From Rummeliibacillus sp963792445 (GTDB lineage: Bacteria; Bacillota; Bacilli; Bacillales_A; Planococcaceae): 64,000 nucleotides of DNA. The stretch is taken from positions 112,767 to 176,766 of the forward strand of contig CAWBWO010000005.1 of assembly GCA_963792445.1 (NCBI GenBank). Direction: 5' to 3'. The notes beneath the pieces are model-generated. The model had not been told where the DNA came from. It searched no databases and saw nothing but the letters and a program-made list of their open reading frames with translations. Every line of letters starts with the position of its first letter. Position 1 is the first letter of the stretch. Position numbers and translations under genes: made by a program. This document shows, in pieces, positions 1-9,122 of the stretch.

Positions 1-49
1 CTTGGATATATTAAACCTGAAAAGAAAATGGTAAAAAAAGCAAATAACA

Positions 50-470
50 ATGGAGAGAAGAAACTTTTACCGTTTTGAATTTCCATATCCAGTTAGTGGC
101 TACAATGACGATTATAGAAGTAAATAATCGAAAAGTAAATGTCGGTTCTACTGAAATATTATTAGGAGAATATTAGTTTAGGGGCATGAAAAGTCATGTC
201 TTCCTTAAAGTTACCGATTAATTCGAATATGAAATTTCAATTTAAATTTTCACTTATGAACGAAGCTTTTGAAATAGAAGGTCATTTAAGATGGATGGAG
301 GAAGATCATGAATCTATTTAATTATGGCGTAGCATTCGATCAGAATCATTCCATCGAAGATTCTTTAGCACCAATTATTAATCGAATGAGTGCGTTACAA
401 AAAAATAATAAAAGAATAGCTGATACAAACTTTATAACCGAAAGTGCAGCGAGCTATTTAAATAAAACTT
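50..470 (+). pseudogene. PilZ-domain protein, frameshifted
   Basis: Three adjoining frames together read as one PilZ-like c-di-GMP receptor. It starts at ATG 50 (MERRNFYRFEFPYPVSG), continues in a second frame (VNNRKVNVGSTEILLGEY), then in a third from about 196 (KFQFKFSLMNEAFEIEG, then LRWMEED). After a shift near 318 it ends with NYGVAFDQNHSIEDSLAPI. The N-terminal RRxxxR-like element, the strand-rich middle and the G-x-L-R-W and Y-G-V-x-F endings fit PilZ. It lies just upstream of a diguanylate cyclase, so the two may form a signalling pair. Family assignment is by pattern only. As written it cannot give a full protein. Confidence 0.5.
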
Positions 471-502
471 AATTTACAGAAAGAAAAGGGATTAATAGAT
501 TA

Positions 503-2180
503 ATGGAAAAAGCTTATTATAAGTTCTTAATGGATGGAATTAGCGACATGGTTTTTGTGGTGAAAGTAGTGAATAACTCTGAATTTTTATATGAATTTTT
601 AAATCGTTCAGCGATGGAAAAGACAGGCTTAACTGAGCATGTACTAAATAATTCTTTTTATGATGTCTATTCTCGAGAAACCGCTGATTTTTTTTACAAG
701 CAATACAAAAAAGTAGTCACTAGTCGGGAAAATATAATTTATGAAGATTCTTATGTAGGGATTTTAGGTAACAACTTTTTCTCAGAAACAACATTAACAC
801 CTATTTTTAATAACTTGAATGAATGTGAATATATAGTAGCAGTGGTAAAAGATATTACAAATGAAAAAAATGCACTACTAGATGTACAAGAAACTTTATC
901 TAAGCTATTTGAAAGTAATGAACGCTATCATTCATTGTTTTCCCATAATACAGATGGAATTCTATTGTTTAACTTAAATGGTACGATTGTAAATGGCAAT
1001 ATAGCTATTGAGAATATTACTGGATACCCACCAATGGAACTTATAGGAAAAGCATTTAATTTATTAGTATTAGAAAAATTTCATTATAAAGTAAATAGTC
1101 TTTTGACGAAAGCAATCGCTGGTGTAACAGAAAGCTATCAATTGGTGATCCAACATAAAACAAAAAAACAGGTTGATATTTCTATAAAAGTTGTTCCCTT
1201 CATATTAAATGATGAAGTAAGAGGTATTTACGGAATTATAAGGGATATAACAGAAGTGGTAGAATCAACCAAGAAATTAAAAAAGAGCGAAAAACGCTTA
1301 CGGATTATTGCAGAGAATGTAAATGATTTAATAACCGTTATTGACCATAACGGATACATCCAGTATGTTTCACCATCTTACGAAAAAGCATTAGGTTATG
1401 ATAAGAACGAGTTTATTGGCAAACAATTTCTTCATAATGTATATACAGATGATAGAAAAATGATAAATAAAAAACTATCCTATTCTATTCAAAATGGTTT
1501 ACCTTTTAAAGCTGAATTTAGACAATATAATAAAAACGGAGATTTAAGATGGTATGAAACGAATGGAACTCCTATATATGATGATGATCATCATTTCCAA
1601 CAGATGGTAATTATCACTAGAGACATCCATTTAAAAAAAGAGTATGAAGCGGAACTTGAGTATTTTGCGTATCATGACTCCCTTACAGGCCTGCCAAATC
1701 GCTTTTTATTTACTAAACGTTTTGAGAAAGAAATGAATAATTTTTCAAATAAAAAAGATGGATTAGCTGTGATCATGGTGGATATTGACAATTTTAAATC
1801 GATCAATGATCAGATGGGTCATGATATTGGTGATTGTGTGATAAAAGAATTGGGGCTTCGAATAAGTAAAACGATTCGAGATACCGATATGGTTGCTCGA
1901 TTAGGTGGCGATGAATTCATTCATCCTAATGCCTTGCATTCAAACAGTTAACGATGCAATTGCTATGGCAGAAAAAATTTTAAAAGTACTGCAAAAGCCA
2001 TGGAAAATAGAAGAAAAGGTCTTAACTATAACAACAAGTATGGGTATTGCAATGGGCCATTTCGGAGAGTTCACGAAACATTCATTAATGAAAAAGGCCG
2101 ATATCGCTCTATACGAAGCAAAAAATAATGGCAAAAATTCATTTGAATTATTTAATGATTCAGTACAATTGTGTTTATAA
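503..2180 (+). pseudogene. PAS-PAS-PAS-GGDEF diguanylate cyclase, one frameshift
   Basis: Predicted cytoplasmic sensor that makes c-di-GMP. Residues about 1-120, 135-255 and 260-385 resemble PAS/PAC modules. The GGDEF domain starts near residue 390 (YHDSLTGLPNR) and has the intact signature RLGGDEF at about 466-472. RDTD just upstream matches the RxxD inhibitory I-site. A one-base shift right after GGDEFI (near 1920) leads to a stop at 1951. The rest of the domain (LMPCIQTVNDAIAMAEKIL, then KKADIALYEAKNNGKNSF) continues in another frame to 2180. No EAL domain follows. No membrane segment is obvious. The signature is intact, so a sequencing indel is as likely as true loss. Confidence 0.85.
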
Positions 2181-2242
2181 TAGAAATTTGAATCACCGGT
2201 TTGTCTTTTACATCTAAGATTATACAAATTGATACAAAACAA

Positions 2243-2290
2243 AAATAGTCTGTATTAACCTAAGTAGATTAATACAGGCTATTTGTTTTT
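2243..2290. terminator. bidirectional hairpin terminator
   Basis: A stem of about 15 bp (AATAGTCTGTATTAA paired with TTAATACAGGCTATT, one G-T mismatch) around a 10-nt loop is followed by a T-rich run on the plus strand. It sits between the converging cyclase and serine hydrolase genes. Confidence 0.7.
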
Positions 2291-2316
2291 GATTTAGTAC
2301 CTGACACCTTATCAAA

Positions 2317-3573
2317 TTACTTTACAAGTTTGAGATTTGAAGCTTTGATATACCCTATACGGCTACCAAAACTAGTTACATAGTAGTGTTCATTCACTTT
2401 TGCTACTTGAATACGCGTACCCTTGCTAATTGTAGCAAAAGTAGTTGCTTTTGAAGAGGAATTATTCAGCACATTTGCTTCAGTAATTGTCATGACAGCG
2501 CGATTCATCTCTCTATTGGTATGTGTTAATTCTTTTGGCGATTTGGCATATCTTGTGACATTATCATTCTTTATGTAGCCTGTTGTGTTCCCTATTTGAA
2601 TGCCTAGCCAATTACTGTTTGTCATGGTTTTGAAGCGGAATATCTCTCCCTTTTTTAGAGAACCGATGACTGTTTTTGTATCTTGATTTTTATAAATCAC
2701 GAGATTTTTTGAGGTTTGAATGTATTTCAGCTTCTTTTGATGATGTTTATGGACAATTGATGCAATGCCTGCAATTACATGGTTAGATCTTTCATAGGTA
2801 AATCCTTTTGTCATAACCGCTAAAATATAGGGATCGTCTCCATACACAATTCCATAGTCGTGCGATACTTTATATATAGGCATCATACCGACTTTATGTG
2901 ATATCTTTTCCCCTTTGATTCCAGCTGGTAATGCACTGTTATATACAGTATGTTGCAAATAATCTACTATCATTTTTCCATTTTTGCTTGTTTTACTATA
3001 TTGATATAAGCGATTAGCGTAAATCACCAAATCATGGGTAGATGTATATCTAAGAGCATTTGGTGTACTATTGCTTGCCCCTAACTTACGCATATAGTCG
3101 ACAAAATTCTTTTCTCCTACTCTTTCTTTTAACATATTAAAGGCAATATTATCACTATACTTCATTGCTTTATGGACTAGATCTTTAATGGTATATTTGG
3201 TGCCTACTTTTTGATATTGAATGACACCACTTCCACCTACATAATGGTAACTTTTATACGTTAATTTTTGGTTGAGATCCAGTTTTTTCTTGTCTGCTAG
3301 TTCGATTACATACAAGGCAAGAGGCAGTTTAATCGTGCTTGCCGCCATATATCCTCTTGTACTTTTCATTTTGTATGTTTCATTTGTTGCTAAATCGCGG
3401 TACTCAATTGCAATATCACCTCCCGTCTTTTTTATATAATTATTTAATTCTTTTGAAAGACTTTCGTTAAATGATAGTTTTGCAACTGCTGAAACCTGTC
3501 CAAAGGGTTGGAAAAGCAAAACAGCAACCATCATGAGCAGTCCAACAATAAACATTTTTCTTTGTTTTCTCAT
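2317..3573 (-). CDS. Secreted serine hydrolase, class A beta-lactamase fold, with C-terminal SH3-like repeats
   Basis: Exported penicillin-recognising-type serine hydrolase, probably acting on peptidoglycan peptides; true beta-lactamase activity is uncertain. Start at 3573 is preferred because GGGAGG lies 6 nt upstream; an ATG at 3591 would place this site inside the gene. A basic, then hydrophobic, signal peptide covers residues 1-29. The catalytic SxxK is S79-T-I-K82 and the SDN motif is at 140-142. The third motif reads HKVG instead of KTG/KSG, which is unusual. The C-terminal third (about 290-418) has two SH3b-like modules (VIYKNQDTKTVIGSLKKGE and ANVLNNSSSKATTFATISKG) expected to bind the wall. 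Full length and undamaged, unlike its neighbours. Confidence 0.85.
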   Translation of the reverse strand: MRKQRKMFIVGLLMMVAVLLFQPFGQVSAVAKLSFNESLSKELNNYIKKTGGDIAIEYRDLATNETYKMKSTRGYMAASTIKLPLALYVIELADKKKLDLNQKLTYKSYHYVGGSGVIQYQKVGTKYTIKDLVHKAMKYSDNIAFNMLKERVGEKNFVDYMRKLGASNSTPNALRYTSTHDLVIYANRLYQYSKTSKNGKMIVDYLQHTVYNSALPAGIKGEKISHKVGMMPIYKVSHDYGIVYGDDPYILAVMTKGFTYERSNHVIAGIASIVHKHHQKKLKYIQTSKNLVIYKNQDTKTVIGSLKKGEIFRFKTMTNSNWLGIQIGNTTGYIKNDNVTRYAKSPKELTHTNREMNRAVMTITEANVLNNSSSKATTFATISKGTRIQVAKVNEHYYVTSFGSRIGYIKASNLKLVK

Positions 3574-3635
3574 TACAGACCTCCCATTCATTGATATGAG
3601 TGTCTATAACCAGATATAACCATGTGCCACCTTAT

Positions 3636-3925
3636 TTAATTACTCTTATTGTTCGCGGTAAGATTTGTGGGAATTGCACTTTTTGCTGCCGCGGATGATA
3701 AGAGTATTTTTCTTTTAGGACTTAAATTTTCACCAGTTGGATTAATTTTTTCTGGGCGTGGATATAGGGCTGCTTGTCGTGGATTTACTCTTTCTTGACA
3801 TGGATTGTGCACGGTTTCGCTTGGATAAGTCGTTGCTCGGTGTGGATTCTTCCCTATTCTCCATAGCTGAAAGAAATTTGGCCAAAGAAAAAACACCTAA
3901 TTTCATTGAGGTGTTTTTTAATGTC
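3636..3925 (-). repeat. 21-bp-period intergenic element, copy A
   Basis: Read on the minus strand, this holds at least five consecutive 21-bp units, each starting with a version of ATCCACG followed by about 14 variable bases. The array runs into conserved tails (TTTAAGTCCTAAAAG; ATCCGCGGCAG; CGCGAACAATAAGAG). A hairpin, AAAACACCT with AGGTGTTTT, sits at about 3889-3922. The same element recurs at 6905-7180 and, in part, at 7940-8070. An open frame crosses copy A, but copy B has stop codons, so I regard this as non-coding. Confidence 0.75.
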
Positions 3926-3991
3926 TAAATTGTGGTCTATTGTCAGAATTGTTTTGGGGACTGGCACCGACTCACTCATTAGTCTATTTAA

Positions 3992-4550
3992 TCACTTTCG
4001 CAAGCTCAAATCGTGAACTACCTGATTTACCAAAATCAATCCAACATTCTTAGCAAAATAATAATAGGTATTCCCACTTAGTTGGTCTTTGATGGCAATA
4101 CAGTTTTTGTATGTACCCGCTTTTACTTTTACAGTTTGTTGAGTACTTAATACTTTGGTATAGTAATTAACTCTTCCATCGTAATCTTTTGATTTATATA
4201 CGTTTCCTTTTTTGGTTGGTACTTTGAACATCGTGTAGATAAAGTCAGAGCTTGGTGCTCCAACTAGATATCCGTTTTTATTTACGTTGTATCCTAAATT
4301 AGGCATGACATCGTTATTGTTCGAAATCCATCCATCTACTGCCTTATTGTATTTAAGAGTTGCTTTTTTCGTTTTTCCCTTTTCAGATTGTTGATAAACA
4401 AAGGTTAATTTTTTGCTACTTAGGTTGATAATTTTTTACCTGATTATAGGATAGGCTCGTTGCTGCTTGGGCATTTGATTCATTTCCTATAGGGAAAATA
4501 ATGCTGATGAAGAAGATCAGTATTGTTAGAAATTTTACTACGTTTTTCAT
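3992..4550 (-). pseudogene. Small secreted protein, frameshifted
   Basis: ATG at 4550 follows AGGAG (spacing about 7) and opens a classical signal peptide (MKNVVKFLTILIFFISIIF, then AQAAT). The frame is lost in an A-run near 4435. One base over, the sequence continues without stops (KLTFVYQQSEKGKTKKATLKY, then WISNNNDVMPNLGYNVNKNG) to 3992, giving about 185 residues. The mature part has basic beta-strand-like segments, one internal Cys (TYKNCIAIKDQ) and no motif I recognise. It is the next gene downstream of the RsiV-like gene on the same strand. The homopolymer position makes a sequencing error plausible. Confidence 0.6.
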
Positions 4551-4571
4551 GTATACACTCCTTTGATAGAA

Positions 4572-5231
4572 TTATTTCAAATACTTACTTGGCACATTTA
4601 CATATTGGAAGCTGTATGCATAGGCATTTACTTCATATGGTTCAAAGATGACTTTAAGTCCAGTTGGTGTCCAATAGAAGGAATGGCCTGCAATGGTTGT
4701 TGTTTGATCTGCAAAAGGGTATTTGTCTTTATGATTTAAGATATAGTTTTTGGCATAAGCTTTTCCTTCAATATAGCTTTTTTCAGATTTAAAAGCTGAT
4801 TTTAGGCTTGTGCTTTTGCCGTTTAAAAAGTTAAACGTCTTGGATGATTCCAATCCATGGGCTCCACCGCTATACGTATACTTCATGCAGAAGATACTTA
4901 TTTTTGAGTTCTTGTTATATTTTTGTTTACAAGTGACGTCTGCCCAATATGTCATACCCTTTGGTGCATAGCCTTTTTTCATATCACTTTTTAATTGTTG
5001 TTGAAGTTTCTCATTTTCTTTATAAACTTGTTTCGTATAAGCAAGCATCATTGCGTTTGCGTTTTTATATTTTGATCCACTAATGACAGCATATTGATAA
5101 TGCTTGTCGTTCTTGTATTTCTTTATGGTCACTTTCGATTCAGCTGCATGTGCTTTCACTTCTGGTAATGCGATGGAAAGAAATAAACACATGGATACTA
5201 CACTAACGATAAACACTAAGTACTTTTTCAA
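4572..5231 (-). CDS. Secreted DUF4163/DUF3298 (RsiV C-terminal-like) protein
   Basis: Exported protein of 219 residues with a signal peptide (residues 1-29, ending VKAHAAES). The centre has the YSGGAHG motif typical of the DUF3298 fold found in the RsiV lysozyme-binding region and in PdaC. It lacks a membrane-anchored anti-sigma N-terminus and a catalytic domain, so it is probably a free wall-associated domain. A good GAGG site precedes the ATG. The downstream secreted protein may be co-transcribed. Family match is by motif; function is unknown. Confidence 0.7.
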   Translation of the reverse strand: MKKYLVFIVSVVSMCLFLSIALPEVKAHAAESKVTIKKYKNDKHYQYAVISGSKYKNANAMMLAYTKQVYKENEKLQQQLKSDMKKGYAPKGMTYWADVTCKQKYNKNSKISIFCMKYTYSGGAHGLESSKTFNFLNGKSTSLKSAFKSEKSYIEGKAYAKNYILNHKDKYPFADQTTTIAGHSFYWTPTGLKVIFEPYEVNAYAYSFQYVNVPSKYLK

Positions 5232-5304
5232 TTAATTGCCTCCTCTATCGTCTTTAGTTTATTTATATGGAGTGAATGAACGTTTATACAACAAGTAAAG
5301 GATT

Positions 5305-6772
5305 TTACCATTTTTTTACGTATACTTTAATTGCTTTTACTGTTTTATGCCCTGCTGCATCATAAACAGTGTAGGTGATTTTATATGTTCCAGGTTTTGA
5401 AGTATTTACTTTACCTGTTACTTTGATTTTGTTTGTTAGATTAATGGTTCCATCGTAAGCTGTAATTCCACTTCTAGTGTTAAAGTAGCTCCATTGAGAA
5501 ATAGTTCTGTTTTTTGCTCCTTTGATGATAGGTTTTTTAGTATCGACTACCTTGATCTTCTTGTCTACTTTAAATCCTAAGTAACTTGCACGGATTGTAG
5601 TTGTTCCTTTTTTAGTTGCAATTAGTTTGTTTTTGTATTGGTCAAAGTAAGCAATCTGTAAACTACTTGATTGTAGTTTTACGCCAGTTGTAATGGTTTG
5701 AGTTGTACCATCTGCTAAAGTGGCTACAATTGCAGGTGTATAGCTTGTCCCAACTTCTAATGTTTCTAGCTTTGGAGATAGTTTAATCGCCTTCACATAT
5801 TTATTTAAATTCTTTCCATTATATAACTCATTACCAATAAGCAAGAACTTACCATTGGGCATGACATAAGCAGAACCACTGTCTCCATCTTGTTGCGTGT
5901 AAATACGGGAACCCGTATTTGCTTCATATAATCGGAACCCTGCATATTCTGAAGATGTCGCTAAATATTTTCCTGTTGAATCGATATGCATTTGACTGAC
6001 TGGGTTCTCCCCTACATAAAATGCATCGGATTTATAGGAAACTTCTTCAAAATTAGAAGTTAAGTTATATACCTTAATTTGTTTATCAGTCGTGGATACA
6101 TATAATTTGCTATAATCGGGCGAAACTATGGCCGTTTCAATTGTTCCTTCTGGTACAATGACATCTAAATAATTTCCTTTTGTATCATAGACATTAATTT
6201 GGTTGTCTGATATTGAGAAAATATTAGAAGATGTTGCGATAATATGGTTGGAATTCGATAAACCAACTGAATACTCAACTCGACCTGTTTTCACATTGAA
6301 TGCGATTAATTTTGTTTTAGAAGAAAACAACACAATATCTTCATTTGGAATAAATGTATCAAGTGAATAATATTCATCTGGTAATTTATAGTAATCTAAG
6401 TATACAGTGTCATCCATTAATTCTCTTAAGTTATACTGTCTAGCATCAAATCCATCAAAAATAGTCAAATCGCTACCATTGCCAAAAGCAAAAATAGAGC
6501 CATCCTGATTTACTGTTGATGTGTAATAATAACCATCAAATTCTTTTAAAGTAGTTCCTGTTATTAAGTCAATAATCTTACTGTTCTCTACTAGTGCATT
6601 TGTACGATTAGGTGTATCCCCTAAGATTCCTTGAAATTGATTAATAAGATAGATTTTCATTGACAGACGGAAGAACAACCCCCTCTGCTGCTTCGGCTTT
6701 TGGCGTTGCAATCCCGATTAGTAGGATCAACATAAACAAAAGCCCATAAATCGCTTTTTGCACAGTCTTCAT
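5305..6772 (-). pseudogene. Secreted beta-propeller plus Ig-like protein, N-terminal frameshift
   Basis: The true start is ATG 6772 behind GGAGGG. It opens a signal peptide (MKTVQKAIYGLLFMLILLIG, cleavage near PKAEAAE). The frame shifts near 6650-6665, after which about 450 residues continue intact (INQFQGILGDTPNRTNALVE). The middle carries WD40/quinoprotein-type strands (KLYVSTTDKQIKVYNL; KYLATSSEYAGFRLYEA). The C-terminus holds two Ig-like modules: a BIG2-like one (IVATLADGTTQTITTGVKL) and one ending in DAAGHKTVKAIKVYVKKW, preceded by KPGTYKITYTVYD. Predicted extracellular binding or structural protein; no enzyme motif seen. Confidence 0.7.
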
Positions 6773-6904
6773 TTTATTCCCTCCATTTTATTTATAAATA
6801 TATAGTACTATATATTTATAAGACTTTTGGATTATATTTCTGATTTTTATGGGAATAAATTTAGTTCCTGACACCTTATTTTTCTACCCTTGTCTACGGG
6901 AATT

Positions 6905-7180
6905 AAACCAAAATCAATTACTCTTATTGTTCGCGGGAAGATTTGTGGATTTACTCTATTTACTGCCGCGGATGATGAGAGTACTTTTTATTTTAGGTAC
7001 TTAAATTTTCATCAGCGTGGATAAAGAACTGTATGTCGTGGATTTACTCATTATCGACGTGGATTCTGCTTGGTTTTTCGTGGATAAGTCTTTGCTGGGC
7101 GTGGATTTTTCCTTGCTCTCCATTGTTTAAACAAATTTGCCCAAAGAAAAAACATCTAATATCATTTAGGTGTTTTTCTT
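6905..7180 (-). repeat. 21-bp-period intergenic element, copy B
   Basis: On the minus strand five ATCCACG-headed units repeat every 21 bp. They are followed by the same tails as copy A and flanked by a hairpin (AAAACATCT with AGGTGTTTT-type arms, about 7147-7178). All three frames contain stops. It fills the gap between DoxX and the propeller gene. Confidence 0.75.
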
Positions 7181-7212
7181 AATATCTTGTTTTAGTGACT
7201 GGCATCAAATAT

Positions 7213-7251
7213 TCGAAAAAAAAGCTGATTAGCAACAACGCTAATCAGCTT
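7213..7251 (-). terminator. Rho-independent terminator of the DoxX gene
   Basis: A perfect 12-bp stem (AAGCTGATTAGC with GCTAATCAGCTT) and 6-nt loop are followed on the minus strand by eight T residues. It begins about 18 bp past the stop codon. Confidence 0.9.
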
Positions 7252-7268
7252 AACGATTAATTCATTTA

Positions 7269-7676
7269 TTAATCGTTCTTTTTAGTAAGCAATGCAAATT
7301 TTTCACTGCCATTAAGAATTAAATATACAGACATAGCTAAAAATGCTAAATCTAATTCCCATCCTGCCATTGGACCATTACCTACAAACCCAATAGAAAG
7401 TTTCACAGTAAAGATAGCGCCTACCATTACAATAGCAAATAATACTGCCACGATACGAGTACCAATTCCAAGAATCATTGCTAAGCCACCAACTAGTTCA
7501 ATAACAGCAACAATATATGCTAAAAATCCAGGTAATCCAATGCTGCTAAACCAACCTGCTGTGCCTCCGATACCTGCACTAAATTTTAAAATTCCGTGAG
7601 TTAAAAAGGTAATACCTAATACCACACGTAAAATAAATGAACCTAATTCGTAATTCTTCACTAACTTTTCCTCCAA
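7269..7676 (-). CDS. DoxX-family membrane protein
   Basis: Small integral membrane protein of 135 residues with four predicted helices (about 13-35, 50-72, 75-95, 105-125). The DoxX signature is clear (FILRVVLGITFLTHGILKF; LPGFLAYIVAVIELVGGLAM). Relatives act in respiratory or thiol/oxidative-stress complexes or are annotated oxidoreductase-like; the exact role here is unknown. GGAGG-type site precedes the ATG. It is a single-gene unit with its own sigma-A promoter, an inverted repeat over the -10, and its own terminator, so it is likely controlled by a repressor encoded elsewhere. Confidence 0.85.
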   Translation of the reverse strand: MEEKLVKNYELGSFILRVVLGITFLTHGILKFSAGIGGTAGWFSSIGLPGFLAYIVAVIELVGGLAMILGIGTRIVAVLFAIVMVGAIFTVKLSIGFVGNGPMAGWELDLAFLAMSVYLILNGSEKFALLTKKND

Positions 7677-7701
7677 AAATAAAATTTATAAGCTTACTTT
7701 T

Positions 7702-7738
7702 CGTAACTAAGTATATAATCAGAATCTAGTTACGTCAA
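7702..7738 (-). promoter_or_regulatory. DoxX promoter with overlapping inverted repeat
   Basis: On the minus strand TTGACG (7733-7738), a 17-bp spacer and TATACT (7710-7715) form a near-consensus sigma-A promoter. CGTAACTA (7702-7709) and TAGTTACG (7727-7734) are perfect inverted arms. One arm sits at the transcription start side of the -10 and the other touches the -35, the usual layout for a repressor site. Confidence 0.75.
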
Positions 7739-7806
7739 GTAAGTATTTTGGATGCTATCACTACCAATCATTAACATCGTAAATTATGTTGGGATGAAAA
7801 TCATTT

Positions 7807-7905
7807 ATGCCATCCGTTTATACATCAATCGTTATCCTGGTTATTAGTGGCATTTGCAACACAGTTGGAGCACTAATGGGTCCAGAAACAATAGATGTTG
7901 ATTTT
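7807..7905 (+). pseudogene. Possible C-terminal relic of an MFS (MHS-type) transporter
   Basis: The frame from 7807 contains a hydrophobic segment (SVYTSIVILVISGICNTVGA) followed by LMGPETIDVDF, which resembles the end of metabolite:H+ symporters. No upstream transporter sequence remains, so if real it is a short relic. Weak evidence. Confidence 0.3.
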
Positions 7906-7939
7906 AATTGCATTCATCTTCTTTTTAAGGCCCTTTTAC

Positions 7940-8070
7940 TTTGGGTGGTCTTTTTAATTTTTTCTTTTTAGGACTTAAAATTTTACCGAAGTGAATTTTA
8001 TTACTCAGGGCGTAGATTAATTTTGCCCATTTCTCCTTGGATTAAATAAGATGTTCATTTCTCTTTTTTG
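7940..8070 (-). repeat. Degenerate 21-bp-period element, partial copy C
   Basis: On the minus strand ATCTACG- and ATTCACT-headed units are 21 bp apart. They are followed by the shared tail TTTTAAGTCCTAAAAAG. It is clearly related to copies A and B but more decayed. Confidence 0.45.
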
Positions 8071-8312
8071 TTTCAGAGGTGCAATCGTCGTAGCCATCGC
8101 AATCGCATAATAATCCATTGCACCTGGCGATTTTGCTTCATGTAAAGATGTTTCTTTTATATAGTGATTGGAGTGATTCGTTGCGAGGACAGTGCTTATC
8201 TTACTCGAGTCTACTTTTGCCTAGTTGGCAATGCAATTATAAAGCTAGACCTAACTGTTATGTCCAATCTCCCTTATTCCTTCTCCATATACTAAAAAAA
8301 GGAGGTGAGAAA

Positions 8313-8951
8313 GTGAGAAATGATAAGTATAGCTCTTCACGCAAGGATGAAGCAAGAATAGGATCGGCACACCGAGAGTGTATTGACCGTGCCTATCGTA
8401 TTCCCATATTTTTAAGTACAACAACTCATTTAAATGACAAACAACAACAGTTTCTAAACCGTCTAATTTTTGAGATTGAGAATGCTTTGCTTTTTCCGCG
8501 TACATTGCCTTTAAGTGAAAGTTATCCCGAATCCATTTTAACTGATATTCGCCGCTTAGTTTCATCAAGCTTTGGAATGTTGGCAGTAAACCTTCGCCGT
8601 TTTAAAATTGAAACAGTTGAGCTTAATGAACAAACCACCCCACCAACTACTCTACCAACCAATCCAATCTGGGAAGGATCCGTTTATTCACAAGTGGAAC
8701 CTTCAATGGCTTTTCAATTTGGCCTCCCCTTATTATTAGTAAGGGAAGAAGATACGGATGCAAATAATGGCATTTGGGCAGGTGGAATTGCTCCGCTTAA
8801 TTTATTTATCGTTTGGCATTCTGAAACTCAAACTGTAGATCAATTCTTTAAAACGCCTGAATGGAGATCAGCCTTTGCAAATTGGTGTGCACAAGTAAGA
8901 AATGCTTTTTATATTCAGACAGAGCCTACGTTCAAGTATAGATGTGATTAA
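8313..8951 (+). CDS. Hypothetical protein
   Basis: GTG start at 8313, 6 nt after a strong GGAGGTG. A longer upstream frame lacks such a site and contains unlikely codons, so I discard it. The product is about 212 residues, soluble, with no signal peptide or membrane helix. It has a Pro/Thr linker in the middle (TTPPTTLPTNP) and an aromatic-rich second half (FIVWHSETQTVDQFF; EWRSAFANWCAQVRNAFY). I do not recognise the family. The preceding 300 bp hold decayed repeat material and a hairpin with AGGTGCAAT/ATTGCACCT arms (about 8074-8125). Confidence 0.7.
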   Translation: MRNDKYSSSRKDEARIGSAHRECIDRAYRIPIFLSTTTHLNDKQQQFLNRLIFEIENALLFPRTLPLSESYPESILTDIRRLVSSSFGMLAVNLRRFKIETVELNEQTTPPTTLPTNPIWEGSVYSQVEPSMAFQFGLPLLLVREEDTDANNGIWAGGIAPLNLFIVWHSETQTVDQFFKTPEWRSAFANWCAQVRNAFYIQTEPTFKYRCD

Positions 8952-9023
8952 TAAACTTAGTTTAGGTGCCTGGCACTCTCCGAATTTTTACAGATTATAA
9001 GACAATATAGAAAATATAGTTGA

Positions 9024-9066
9024 TTAAAAAAAGGATTGAGTCCTGTTATATACAGAATTCAATCCT
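9024..9066 (-). terminator. Terminator downstream of the lipoprotein gene
   Basis: Arms AGGATTGA and TCAATCCT enclose a partly pairing loop. On the minus strand the stem is followed by seven T residues. It lies about 60 bp past the lipoprotein stop codon. Confidence 0.7.
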
Positions 9067-9122
9067 ACATTTTTGCTTGAATCTCTTAGTTGATTTGATT
9101 AAAACTTACCTCGATGAACTCC

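Noticed and set aside
3636..3896. 86-residue minus-strand frame with NP-headed heptads
   Set aside because: The heptad comes from the 21-bp DNA repeat; the homologous copy at 6.9 kb has stops in every frame.
8118..8312. Longer start for the hypothetical protein at 8313
   Set aside because: No ribosome binding site upstream, and an excellent GGAGGTG precedes the GTG at 8313.
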